Shown: piece by piece, positions 33,875-46,300 of the stretch | How the letters are laid out: each line of letters starts with the position of its first letter | Numbering within the stretch: the stretch's first letter is position 1 | NCBI GenBank assembly: GCA_025769875.1 | Contig: JAGFNK010000153.1 | Location: 44,534 to 108,533 of the forward strand | Length of the DNA stretch: 64,000 nt | Direction: 5' to 3' | Source: Russula earlei | Taxonomy: Eukaryota; Basidiomycota; Agaricomycetes; Russulales; Russulaceae | The notes under the pieces: model-generated | Database searches by the model: none | What the model was told of the DNA's origin: nothing | Seen by the model: only the letters and a program-made list of their open reading frames with translations | Position numbers and translations under genes: made by a program

Positions 33875-36800
33875 CCGATAATGGGTGGTGACCGTACACC
33901 AGCACGCCTGCCGCGTCGAGTTTGTGCCAGTGCGAGAATAATTAGTGTTTCTTTCATGCTGACTGCTGCTTGAGCTGGCTTCAGCGACGCGAACTTCGAA
34001 CCCAATTCTCTCATTGGGTCATACAATCTTCCTCTCCATATGAAGCCGCATGGACGTCTTTCTAGGCCACTCTACCTCTGCACCAGTGCTGCTGATGCCG
34101 ATTCTCTCGACTTTGAGTCTCGTGAGCGAATGTTTAGGAGCCACTGGCATGACTTGACGCCCCGCTTTGACCTCGACGATCTCCCTCGCAAAATCGATCT
34201 CTAAAGGCACGACACGGCATCTTCCAAAGTCACAGCGATCCTGTCTCATCTGTCGCCCCGAAAGTCAACCGTTGTGGTGGGGCCCCTTCCGCCCGATGAA
34301 GTCCGGACTGCGGTACGGAAGTTCTGGATTTTCTGAACCGAGGTCGCTTGCGCATAGCTTTGCCTTGCTGAATGATTATACCCTTTCGCTGTGGAGCAGG
34401 GGTGTCCTCGTCGCGCTCCTCGGGGCACGCGACATTTGCTACCTACGACAGGAAACCCCCCTGAAGATTCTCTGGACCCCCCCCCCGCCCCCCCCGTTGG
34501 CACGGGACAAAATCATGGCCCAATGCTACAGGTGCAGGGGGATGACAAGTGGACCGTTTGGCCTGAAATACCCAGTCTGGACTATGCGGGACGCCGAGCA
34601 GATGCGGATAAAAACCCGTTAGGTAGATTGGTGCCGGCAGCGATTGATGTCTCTGTGTGGCAGGAGCAGGGGTCTTTCACAATGATACCCGCGTTGGCTG
34701 GTGCAATTGCTACGGGCCACCATTCAATTCCTTCCACACGGCCCGGTTCCCTCGAGCACTCGCCCCTTCATCGGTGAGGAAGCGCTTGGATTCGCCACAT
34801 TTCCTCTTCAAGGCACTCTGGAAAGCGATCGAATGAAATCGCCTACGAGGCCATAGAGTTTTTGACGATGAGGGCAACGATGAGATATATATGGCTACCC
34901 TTTTCTCATTTTCCGTAGCCTTTTCAGTTGGGGTCTCCGAGGCCACGACGGCAGTGGGGCACTTTCGGTTCAGGGTCCTGATGGCCCTGCCCCCGGCTTT
35001 CTGCCATTTTGCCAGGAACAGAAGATAAAAATAATAAAAAGACAAAAGTTTTGACGCCCAACGTTCGTGACACGTGATCTCAAATGACCCTGCTGGGGAG
35101 GAGACCTTTCCGGTCACTGTGTGAGCGTCTCGTAGGGCCGCGTTCTGTTACAACTGCGCTTCTGGACTATGTGGACGTCTGCTATGTCATATCGGACCCT
35201 CAGTGACGCCGTCCGTCAGAAATTTCAACCAGGCACACTCCCTCGTATCATAACCAGATTCACCCCCTCCCCCCCTCCTTACCCCTGCAGGTGGTCGCGG
35301 GGTGGTGCAGGGTCAGCTGTGAGCTCATTCGGTGGAACAGGGTTTGTCCTCACATCTATTTGTTTGACGCCCTGCGTCATGTCTCATGCTACGGGATTCC
35401 CCGTGGCCATTTGAACCGTTGCATGACTTCAAAACACAGAAAAACGAGGGAAGCCACGCGTTTCGTCAAAAGTCCCGATGTGGAAATACGAATTCGCCTT
35501 CCCATCAGGCATCAAATCTTGATTTGATTGAAGGTCGGATCCCCTACGGGAGATAGAGCCTGATCATGAACAAGCTGCCCATGCAAATAATCCGTCCCTT
35601 GGGTCCTATTGCGCCCATGGCGCGTCCGATTTGTACATGGTTTCAATTTACTGCTCGATCTCATGACATCTGTAGGAACACCCGGAGCGCTGACGAAGTT
35701 GGCCGACCGCAGACTCGTCTGAGTTACTCGACACACAGGGTATGGCTGATTGGTGGGATCCGTATGACCATGCAAGGTAAGTAACGTGATGGGGTCATTA
35801 TAACTCAGGGCACCATCATTCATCTGCATCGAACAGGTTAGGATTGCCAGGCCTGTGGACAAGGGGGAACCCCATTCCTATTGCTCCATCATCTTGATGG
35901 TTACTGGCACTGGAAATGCTCAAGGCGGCGAATGTTGGTCAAATTGGACGGGCAGTTCAAATTGCTCGTCTTATCACAGGATGTGTCGGGTGAAACGTAA
36001 AAGTGATACTGAATGAAATGAATCGCCACCCTTCGTTGCTTCTCTTCTCCATGTACAGTACCCACTCGGATCTCACTTCGTCGCCTCGCGGAGTTGCCTC
36101 GAAGGTACGTCAATGGTTCCATCTGATTCCCCGTGGCCGCGGCCACTGGCACGGAACCCTGCAGGTGACTTTCATGTGACACAACCTTTGCCGTCAGGTT
36201 CCAGTGCATTACCTGCGTGCGACGGTGGAGTTCTGCGTTAAGGGCCCTTCGCCCCCGTCCTTCTGGTTTGGAAATAGCAACTTTCCCTGGACGGACGGCG
36301 CACACGGAACTCGCTCGCTCGATACTCCGCGCACGTTATCTCCTGCAGGGAAACCTATCTCCGATCATTTATTTCGTGCGAACCGGTGAACAAACCAGGT
36401 GCCTATCAACCTGCCCTTTTTTCCGATTTCTCCAATGCCATACGGCGGCTTGACCTAGGATAGCTGCGATCTTACGGTGCTATATTGAGCGAGCACGCGG
36501 TCTTGTCATGCGACGTTCTGGTGGAGGACCCGATAAATCCCGAACCATTGGGCCGAGAAATATTTCTGCGGCGAATGCCTTGGCCCTTTACCATAGCTGG
36601 CGTGTCTATAATACTTTCCACTGATGTGGGCCGGAGCTTCTCAAGTTGTCTCTTCTCGCCACCATCGGGACTCGGACCTGAAGCCTCTCAAAATGTCCAT
36701 CAGGGTCGTAATCTGCTAGTACGGACAGAGCCACGTTTTTTTCCTCGACCATGACAGCTGAGTCCGATCGCACAGTATATCCATATGGATCCAGACTTGA

Positions 36801-39591
36801 CTTTCGAAAGTCTTGCGAGCGTGAGTTCTGGCATTTCAGAACTCCATGACCTTTAACGACACCCGATCACAGACCTTCTATCCTTTCGATTTGTGATCGG
36901 GCCTTGATTCTTTTCTCATTGTAGAATTCTGTTCATCAGTCAGCTGCGGGCATTAAACTTTACGTCTCGCAAGCCGTTTCAACTTCGCGGTCGAGCATGT
37001 GAATTTTATCGGATAGCACGGATCCCCTCACGTCCCTCACAAATTTCAAGTGTCAGAGGGGGTGCTTGACCGATTTGACTGACAAGGTGAATATAATAGC
37101 AAATCGAGGCAGTCAATATTGCCCTCAGTCCAGCGTCGTTATCGTTCGGGGATATTCAGTTTTGACCCTTTTCCAGAACATCTGATAGCCTCCCGGTGCA
37201 TGGGCCTGACCTTGGTGCATGTTACGTATTACCGATGGCAAAAATCAACTTGATTTGGAATGGGTGCAGACCCCACGCCCGGACTCGGATCTCGCGCGTT
37301 CTTAAGATGGGGAACGAACCGACACAGGGGTTATTATGCGCTGCGGTACGGTGCCTGACCATCGCGCGATCATAGTGTGTGAGGTCCTGGGATCATCGTG
37401 AAGTTTGGGAACCGAGACTAGCAGCCTGAGGTCCCTGGTCGAATGGTTGTACATTCGTCCGCCTTTCAACTTGGCATACACGACTCGGAACTTCTCGCAA
37501 TAACTCTGTCCACAGAAATCGCCTCGCGTGGGGAGGGGGGAGGGGGAGAGGGGGCAAGGACTACAGAAACTGCCAATTTTCCCGAGTTGCAAACCGTCTC
37601 ACGCAGGGGTGATCTGTCCTGTCCAAATAAAACCGGGCCTAGAAATCCAACCGAAGAAGGGCGGATCCGAGAGGCCGTTTCAACGTATCTATCCTTGGCG
37701 TGTCCCATTCGCCGATACAGGGGACCAAATAATCGTCGGAGCATGAAGATTCAGAGATAATCCATCGGCGTAGACTTTCATGGAGGAGGCGCCCGCCTTG
37801 GCGATCAATATCATGACCACTTGAGGACATCCCCTATTGTGCCACGGCCCTCGCACAGGAGCAAGCAAGTTTCAAATTATACCACATGTGAGGCTAGACT
37901 CTCATCGACGATGTGCAAGTGAGGAGACAGCTCTCAGTGTATGTATTTACCGATGAGATCCCTTTTCTTGTCTCCTTGGAAGCGCCATAGGTCGTGAGCT
38001 AACCCACTGTGGCCGCACAGGAAGAGCTCATATTATTATCCGTATGGCTCGGCGCTCGCGCTAAACACCGCGGGGTCTCGGCGATCGTTCTTGGCGAATC
38101 TGCTATCCACCAGGTCGGATTCCTCCTTGAAAGCCAGCCATCGAATATTGCGCCACAGGCCCCGCAAGCATCGAAGCGGGTGCACACGGTCGACGAAATT
38201 GGATTGGCATTTGGGGGACGGGTGCACGAGGAAAGGAACCATAAGGAAGACAACTGGCAGGCTACCGGCCCCCGCAAGCATCGAGCGGGTGCAGGGTCGG
38301 CGAAATTTGCATTGCGAGACAGGTGCACAAGGAACCATAGGAAGACTGTTTGTCTTTCTTATGGTTCCTCGTGCACATCCGGTCGCGCTAAACGTCACGA
38401 TTCACGATTGGTTTGCGCAGTCCCGACGTCAGCCCGGGTTGGGCCGTTTCCTAGGCAAAGCGGACTTCACGCCGCAGGCACCGCCCTGAGTTTCTTTTGT
38501 TTTGTCGCCGACGCGTTGTGTTATTATATTTTTGCTGTCTGCTGTGCGGATCCGGCCAATGCTGCCAGTCGGTGCTGTGGCAAAATACGCTCATCTTTTT
38601 TTTTTTTTTTTTTTTCTCTGTTCGCTTCCGCGCGGTCGCACCCACACCACCCCAACCTTCAAGGTGCTGCTGTAAGAGGCCCCCTCCAATTAAATATTCC
38701 TCCCCACCGATTACCTCATGTCAATCTATATGGTCCCGAAGGCGGTGACCAGAACCCTTTGTCCTTGCCTTCTTGTCCTTGGCCCCGGCCTGGGTGGGAC
38801 TGTCGGCGACAGCAAACGACGGATTTGCGGCGGGCGCCGTACCCGAACCGAAAACTTAGTGCGCGGCTGTGCGCCACAGTACCACTCCGGGTAAGCATCG
38901 CAAGAAAAGATCGCAAACTAAGCGAGGCCATGTGGGTTCATGGCAGGCAAGGAGAGATCTACGTCACTGGCGAGATAGTGATTCGCGATCACCATGGCGT
39001 TCGCATGGATGGATAGAGCGCATGGGATATGCCTGGGGTTGATTTTTCTTTTTTTTGCCGTGCCTAGGCAATACTTGGCCTTGAATGTTCTTTGCCGTGT
39101 CGACGAGTGTCTGTCAGCGTCAGTCATTCATTCCCGCCACCGGGAGGTCAGGCAGGAGAGTCATCATCTTGTCGATCCCCCAGTCAAGATTCCGAGTCCC
39201 ATCCCGAGGAAGATTGGCGAAAAGCGGCGATTGGGGATCGAAAATGTCGGATACTATACAAGAAACAACCAAAAAAGCTAACACTACAGCTGTGGTGAGT
39301 GGCAAACAGTACGTTACGAGAGATCAGGGGGAGCTTTTACGAGAGGCTATGGTCCTGTGGCTAGAGACACAACGGTAGGGCTATACAGATACTTGAATGG
39401 ATCCGTGAAACGCTTGAATGAGAGCCGAAGAGAGATGGTTCAGAGAGGAATGATAGGAACATGCTGTGATGGTATAAGACATGAAAGGGGGTCGTTTACC
39501 CGCCGCGGGCAGGTAGGTTTCTTGAAAGGGTGAACACGCGCCGCCCGCGAAGCAAAGGGGCTGAACGGGGGTGGGAGAGGCCGAACGTCAC
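33875..39591. other. 5.7 kb without a confirmed gene
   Basis: Short open frames only; no domains recognised on either strand. It includes C-rich tracts at 34481-34497, a G-rich patch at 37530-37555, a 21-nt poly-T at 38597-38617, and the inverted/direct repeat cluster at 38222-38376 listed separately. It may hold decayed sequence. Confidence 0.4.
38222..38376. repeat. Direct repeat plus long hairpin
   Basis: A module starting GTGCAC and continuing AGGAACCATA(A)GGAAGAC occurs at about 38222-38255 and 38322-38346, and again inverted at 38351-38376 (GTCTTTCTTATGGTTCCT, then CGTGCAC). The last two form a hairpin with arms of about 24 bp and a loop of only a few bases. The surrounding CCCCGCAAGCATCGA segment (38161 and 38271) is also repeated. 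Confidence 0.75.
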
Positions 39592-41493
39592 TCACTCGGC
39601 CTCATCTTCCTCCTCTTCGCCCTCCACCTCCCGTGGCACGTGCATCCAGTTGTCCTGATCCGTGGCCGAGTCCCAAACGACGACGGCGGTAAACTCGTTC
39701 AGGCCGTCGACCATCCACTCCGAAACGGTACACCCGCGCAGCTCGATTCGGTCGAGGATCGTCACGCATGCGGGGCTCGCTTGGCGCCTCGTCATCGCGG
39801 ACGACATCGTAAGCCACGCCGCCTCGCCCGCGCGCACAAAGTTGACGCCCGCGACCGTGAGGGACACCATCTCGGGGAACAGCGGCGGCGCTTCTTCGCT
39901 TGGACCGCCCAAGCCGCTCGCCCCTTCGCCACCGCCGCCTCCATGGCTGTTACTGCCGCTGCTTCTGCCGTGCTCGACGCTGAGGGGAGACGGTAGCTTG
40001 AGTGCATCGAGGACGCTCGCACCGGGCGCCTCGAGCGCCGCGACGTGTGTTATCTCGACGGAGGCAACGAACGTGTCGTACCAGTCGTGCGCGTCCCACA
40101 CCGCGGCCTCGGCGCGGATGCTGAGAGCGCGCAGCTCGTCGAGCGGCACGCCAGCGCACGCGCGGCGGAGCGCGCGTCGTTCCATCTCCGGATCGTCGCT
40201 TGCGTCCCATTCGCACTCGAGACGTACGTCCGCCGCGGGCTTTGGCCCGAAGTACGGATCGCGGTCCTCTGCAACCGTAGGTGGGACGAAGGTGCGCCAT
40301 GCAGCGAGCGAGAACTCGGTGTGGCCGTCGATGGATGCGGAGTAAAGGGAGAGCGCGTGTGGCCCGTGGGCGCTGCCGCGTGGGCCCACGGCGCCGGCGG
40401 GGGGACGGCCCACTCTTGCGTCTTCTCGGCAGAGGTGTGCGGAGAGGGAGGGTAGGACGCGTAGGCAGTCGTGCTCGGAGGGCGGACGGACGGACCAGCA
40501 AAGGACTTTGATCGTCGTCATAGGCGGGAGGTCGAGCGCATCGAGAACCTGCCGACACCTGTCGACGCGGTCGTGGATGCTGAGGGTGCGGAGGTGCGCG
40601 AGGGGCACAGCATGCGACGAGTAGGACGGTGCGAATGACGGGAGGCAGTGAGCAAGGACGATGGTCTCCAACGCGGGCATCGCCACAAGGCAGCCGAAGA
40701 ACTCGTCGTGTTTCGGGACCACGAGCTCGGTGCGTTCCATGAACTTGCGTGGGTCTGGCGCGCAGATGCTCAGAAGGGTGAGCGAGGCGAGTGATTGGGC
40801 GGGGACCACCCAACAGGAAAGGAATGCGCCGTCAACGATGACGCAGCGCAGGCGTGGATGGGTCGCGAGAAAGTTGGGCGGTAGGGGCACCGGAACGTCG
40901 TGCCACGCTCCGGGGCGGTGCGGGTCCACACGGAGCCAGAATGACTCGAGGAGCGGCGCCGCGGTCTCGAGGAGGCGGACCCAGGGCAGGATGGTGCATG
41001 AACACGCGCTGAGGTCGAGGTCCTGCATGTGAAAGAGGTGTTGCGAGAGCACGTCGACGGGGTCTAGCTGGGCGCGGCGCGGCGCGAGTACGGGCGGGAG
41101 GCCCCAGGGATCCAGCGGCATGCTTGCCTCGCACGGGTCCGGGTCTGCCAGAGCGATGGTGATGGGCGATGACTTGGAGAGCGCGAGCATGCGCGATGCC
41201 CACTCGCGGCCCAGATGTAGGGTAACGCGGGACCACAGCCGCGGATGTTCAAGCGCGACTGTGCGCCAATGGCGGCAAACGTGGGCGACGCCGGGTACCC
41301 ATCTGAGCGTAGTATTTTTGAGCGTGAGGCGTGCGGAGGAATCGTTGGCGCACTCGAGGATGGAGGGGCCGGCAGAGGCCTGCTGGTAGAAGAGGAAGAT
41401 CTCGCCCAGGATCTCCGTCGGGATGCGGCAGGTTGGCGTAAGGGCATTCCGGCGGGTACCGATTGCGCGCAGGGCGCGACGGATAGCGGCCAT
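39592..41493 (-). CDS. F-box/LRR-like protein
   Basis: A long intron-free frame of 633 codons from the first ATG (41493); it stays open upstream to 41571, where an extra 5' exon may join through a 3' splice site near 41618. The N terminus has a heptad-like helix (MAAIRRALRAIG), then CRIPTEILGEIF and VCRHWRTVALEHPRLW. This is the F-box arrangement of the large agaricomycete family whose middle consists of irregular leucine-rich segments (LDLSACSC, LRTLSIHD, SLTVAGVNF, IELRGC). It probably serves as a substrate adaptor of an SCF ubiquitin ligase; the target is unknown. Residues about 480-510 are Gly/Ser-rich. It ends in a highly acidic tail (EGEEEEDEAE). The long overlapping frames on the opposite strand are shadows of its GC-rich codons. 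Confidence 0.85.
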   Translation of the reverse strand: MAAIRRALRAIGTRRNALTPTCRIPTEILGEIFLFYQQASAGPSILECANDSSARLTLKNTTLRWVPGVAHVCRHWRTVALEHPRLWSRVTLHLGREWASRMLALSKSSPITIALADPDPCEASMPLDPWGLPPVLAPRRAQLDPVDVLSQHLFHMQDLDLSACSCTILPWVRLLETAAPLLESFWLRVDPHRPGAWHDVPVPLPPNFLATHPRLRCVIVDGAFLSCWVVPAQSLASLTLLSICAPDPRKFMERTELVVPKHDEFFGCLVAMPALETIVLAHCLPSFAPSYSSHAVPLAHLRTLSIHDRVDRCRQVLDALDLPPMTTIKVLCWSVRPPSEHDCLRVLPSLSAHLCREDARVGRPPAGAVGPRGSAHGPHALSLYSASIDGHTEFSLAAWRTFVPPTVAEDRDPYFGPKPAADVRLECEWDASDDPEMERRALRRACAGVPLDELRALSIRAEAAVWDAHDWYDTFVASVEITHVAALEAPGASVLDALKLPSPLSVEHGRSSGSNSHGGGGGEGASGLGGPSEEAPPLFPEMVSLTVAGVNFVRAGEAAWLTMSSAMTRRQASPACVTILDRIELRGCTVSEWMVDGLNEFTAVVVWDSATDQDNWMHVPREVEGEEEEDEAE

Positions 41494-42107
41494 TTCTCCA
41501 TCGACGAGGTTGAAGGCTGTGGTGTCAGGTGAGGGTGGAGTGGGGAACCTGTCGTAAGAGGTCGTCGACAAAGGCGGTGCGCGTCTGGGCTGCCTCGGAC
41601 CAGAAGTATTGGGCAGATCTGGAGAGGGAAATGAGTTGGACGAGGCTCAAAACTTGTTAACTCACGGGACATTATTCGCTGTGGGCAGGTCGCACATTTA
41701 AAGAACAGGGCGAGCCTGATAAATAAATGTAGAATATCGGGGAGATGGAATATGCCCGGGCCCAGACGGTGTTGTTCACAGCTGAGATGAGATGCACACT
41801 AGGACAACGGCCGGGGCGGACGGGCCGCGAAGCACGTGTGAGTGACATCCCATCCATGCTCGACAAAATCAACAACAAAGTCAACAACAAAGTCCATTCA
41901 ATTGCGCCGAGTTAGGCTTCGCACAGCAAAGACATTGTATCATACTTAGCAGGCGTAATTGTTCCGCCGAATGGCTTCAGCTAGAGTAAATGCTCATGGG
42001 TATAACGTAGCGGATGAGTAAAGAAAAATAAAAATGATGGGGTTGACCATATCCCAATGAAACCGGCGACGGCTGAGCATCAGTCAGTCACCAAAAAATT
42101 TCCCCTT

Positions 42108-43027
42108 CTACAAAAGTGCAATGACGCCCGCAGCAGCAGCAACAATCGCGGAGCCAATGAGTGCAGAGGCACCATCAACGGACCGTGGCGCTGCACCTGT
42201 CGCGAGAGCACCCGCAACGGCTTGTGATTCGCCACCGAGGAAGGCAGAGCCGCACGTCGCGTTGATAGCGTCGTACAACGCTTGCTGGCCAGGGAAAAGC
42301 ACGCTATTCGGGACGCCGGGGCCATAAGGCACATTGCTCAGTTGGGATGTGTAAGCATTCATGATGTTGCGCGTGCATGGGACGCAAAGTTTGTCCGCGG
42401 CAAGGTTGGGCTGCAACCCCAGGAATGCGATGTTGTTTTGACCATACGTGGTTATGTTCGGGACGAAAGCTTCCTGCGGGTTGCTTCGGCGGTCGAGCGA
42501 TGCGCGCTTCGCAGTTGATGATGAGGCTATTATAACAGCACAGTATTGACCGGAGGTATCCGTCGCACACAACGCTTTTTGAAGGGGAGCAAGGAGGTAC
42601 AGAGCGTCGTAGGCGAGCTTAACACCAGGGATTTGGGAATTGATGAGCTCAGCCTGGCATGCCCCGTAGAAGAGGCCGAGCTGCTTCGCAATGGCGTTAG
42701 GATCGCATGTGGTCGAGGTACAGATGGTGGTCAGAGCGGAAGTGAGGGCGGTGGATGTCGTGTTTGATGTGGAAGCCGTGGTCAATGGTGCGGTGGCAGA
42801 TATGAGAGGCTCAAGGCACTGTGGGAAGGTGGGGTCGGCATCCAACTGATTCAAGAAATCTCCACAACCCGTGGAGATATTGGAGGGAATGAGCGGATTC
42901 GTGGGCGTGTTCGACTGGGAAACGATAATCAATGCTTCCAGGTCGGGTATGACGGCGAAACTGGACGTACAGGGCTCTGAGCAAGCGCCAAGGTGACGAG
43001 GAGGGAAAGGACAGCGAGAGACTTCAT
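42108..43027 (-). CDS. Secreted, probably GPI-anchored cysteine-containing protein
   Basis: The start at 43027 (MKSLAVLSLLVTLALAQS) is a clear signal peptide. The main frame (down to 42108) continues in a different phase from about 42970 (SSFAVIPDLEALIIVSQSN). It has paired cysteines (STGCGDFL, FPQCLEP, ICTSTTC, YGACQAEL, CVPCTRN, NATCGSAF) and ends in a hydrophobic tail (ASALIGSAIVAAAAGVIALL) typical of GPI attachment. The Ser/Thr-rich stretches fit O-glycosylation and a cell-surface location. It resembles fungal secreted proteins of an uncharacterised type. The phase change cannot be explained by an ordinary intron because the interval is too short, so there is either a one-base indel or an assembly error. 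Confidence 0.72.
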
Positions 43028-43334
43028 GATGGTGGCAACGGAAAAAGGAAAGAAAGGGGGATGAAGGAGCGACCGGGGTGAAATTTATTGCTCACGGCGA
43101 CGTTGTCGAATGTGTCCGCAGCGGCGTTGAAAGGGCGAGGTGGGAGGGGGGAAGGGAGGGAAAGGAAAAAACGACCGTGTGATTGTAGAAATTTAAGATA
43201 TTTTACACTTACAAGGCAAAAAAGTATTTCATCACGTGATATCACCTATCCAATGATTATCTTGTCACGTGATGTCACCTCTCCGACCTTTTTTTACGTC
43301 CGTCCGTACGTTTTTTTTTTGCGTCGTGACTACC

Positions 43335-46300
43335 ATGTCAGCCCTTCTTGACCGTGGTCTACGCCAGCGCATCCCACATCACAGAGACGAGAAGATCTCC
43401 GCATCGCAGCAAGTAGAATCTAATGACGATTCCCCGCCGGACACCATGGTCTGGGGAAAAACGCCAACTGGCCAAGGTGTGCATCCTTCGTGGTTTGCCT
43501 CCCCCCCCCCCCCGCTTCGATAACACGTGTCTCGGTAACCATCCTTTCAGTTTTCCTCGTCCCAACGACGCACGATGTCATCACAGCACTCTTCAGCCCT
43601 TCTTATCCAAAATCGCACATCGACATGCTCAATCTGTGTCTCCTCGCCTTTCAACTCTTCCTTTATTTCACCTTACCGCGTGCACCACGAAGGCTCTTCT
43701 TCTTTCTATATTTTGCGTTTTGGCGCGCTGCGTACGATGCTGGACTCGGATACGTGTTGACCAAGCAGAGCAAGCATAGGTGGATCGTCAGGACCGTGCA
43801 CAGGCTTGGGTGGCTCGACAAGAAACGCAGGCCCGCCGTCCGTGCCTGGATTCGCAGGCAGCTCGTGGGTAAGATGGGGAAGGACTATTCCTTTGACGTA
43901 CGTCCTCCGTTTTGGCCGATTCCTAATCCCACGGACGCTCGTTTACAGGAACTTCCACTCGAGTACAACACCTGGCTGCTCTTTCGCCAAGCCGTCGACA
44001 TTATCTTGATCAAGTTCGTTTCCGTCCTGGACGTCTGTCTCGGAGCATTTTGACGTTGTGATCCAGTGACTTCTTGTCCTTCTGTTTGTTCGCGTTTTCC
44101 TGCTTCCGCGTGCCGTCGGAACTCTCCATGCTTGTTCATGTCCTCCGGTAAGTTTGGCCATCCATGCACATCGGAGATATATCATTACCTATCTCGGCGT
44201 AGCTGGATTGGCGGCATCGTCCTCATCGCGTTTAACCTCTGGGTCAAGTCGGAAGCACACTATGTCGTTAAGGACTATGGTTGGTATTGGGGTGACTGCT
44301 TCTTTCAACGTGGCGCACTCGTCTTCGACGGCGTGTTTGAGCTTGCGCCTCATCCAATGTACTCCGTTGGTGAGCACAATAATTAAAGTTATCATTATCG
44401 CCACTATTCATGAGAACTATCTAGGCTACGCCTGGATCTATGGTATATCCTTGATCGTGGGCAGCTATCCTGTCTTGTTTGTGAGCCTTGCAGCGCACAG
44501 TGCCCAGTTTGCTTTCCTCGTCTTTTTTGAGAATCCTCGTGGGTATCACCGTCTATTTGACGTGCTCTCTAATATTCTCAATTCCTCACTCGACATAGAT
44601 ATTGAACGCTTTTACGGCCAGCGCAAGCTCCTTGCCCAGCGTGTACCCATTCTCCAACCGTGCCCACTAGCCAATGGCTCAACGAGGGTGGTACCTCAGG
44701 CCCCTCCGTCCCTTCAAGGACAAGGACAATTGCGCTCACGTGCGCGCGCGTTTTCTGACCCACTTTCAGCAAATTCGATCTCGGAGGGTTCAACTCCGTT
44801 TGATAGTGAAGCAGAGTCCGATACCGAGCACGATTCGCAGCAGACATGTGTCAGCGAGGGAACTGGGGTATCTAAGCTGTCCCATCACGACTTACGCAAC
44901 CGGTATTTCCGCAGAGACACCATCGTCCTATATCATCTTGACATATTCCGGTGCGTATCCTTGACTCGTGGTTGTCCTAGGATGCTAAAGGTTTCCCGAT
45001 TTGATAGTGCCCAAGATTTCATGTTGGTTCTCGCAATGGCATACCCCTTACTGGCAACGATCCTCCCCAGCCGTTTGCTGACGAGCGCAGCAGTACAGTT
45101 TGGGCATGCGTTTGCCTGGACACTCTTTCACACTCTTTGCCTCGGTCTCGTTCTGCGGGCTCAAAGCACTCGCAAGTTCCTCGTGCGACACTTCTTAGAG
45201 CACTATCACTACCCGACACGCAGTTTGAGACGTGGTGCGGTAAGAGAGGCATTCGCTAGCTGGAAGGCGGTGTACAATCTGAGTATGTGCATGAGCTATG
45301 GTTCGTGTTCCCCTCTTCGTTGCTCTTTCAAGGGTGGGCTGATAACGAGGGATAGTGTCTTGTTTTGGGCTCGTATGGAAGACGTATGAGCCTCCGCGTG
45401 CGTGGATAACGGGTAATGAGTTGCTTCGACACACAGTCGGGACGGCAAGTCCATCATCTCGTGTTAGCAGTCTGCCTATCTGTCTCACAAAGCATAGATA
45501 TTGATCGCCTTCCACATGTGGGTTACGAGAGAGTCGTACGAGGTCCTGGGTGTGTTCGGTACGTAGTCCATTCCCGTTCCGGGTGTCCATGATTCTCCAA
45601 CTCGGACGTGTTTCCTTTCAGGCTGGTTCTACGGTGACTTTTTCATGGACGAGTACCCCACGTCGCTCGACTATTCCGGCATCTACCGGTAATTCACTTG
45701 TCTCTCGCCACGTACTGGACCCAACTCCGCACTAGGTATCTAAATAACCCCGAAATCACCGCCGGTGCTGCGTTCTTCGGGATGGCGCTCATTAGTGGAA
45801 GTAAGCTTGTCTATATCCTCGCTGGCGTGAGGCATATATCCTACTTGTGGTTCCTGCGTTACGTCGAACAGTGCGTTATCTCCCTTGCTTTTTTCGCCCT
45901 CTCCCCTTAACCACCATATGTATGGCGCAGCCCACACATGCGGAAGTTGTACGGTGATAACCTTCGGAAGGACGCGGGCTTCACCAAAGTGGTGAAGGAG
46001 GTCGCCCGCCACAACGCGCGACTGCTCGAGAGTCGCGCAGGGAGGCACGCACCGAAGATTAAGCGCGTCGTGCGGGAAGTACGTGGCACATTCGAGAAGG
46101 TGTATGACGATACCGCGGAGGTGTTGGAGGAATTCCTAAAAAAATGTATGTCCGAATTGTTCCCGTGTGACGACCTGCTGACGGACATCGATGCATGCAC
46201 AGCTCGACCAAAGTTATCTGAGGTCGTACAAGAAACTAAATTCCTCCTGCAGCAATCGCGCGAGAAGCTGGTGATCACGTCAGCCTCTCTCCGTTCTGGA

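Noticed and set aside
38597..38617. Poly-T tract as the tail of another LINE
   Set aside because: No reverse-transcriptase sequence follows and no target-site duplication was found on the two sides.
39662..41236. Several long open frames opposite the large F-box gene
   Set aside because: They are antisense shadows of a GC-rich coding region with few stops, rich in Arg, Ala and Pro, without recognisable domains.
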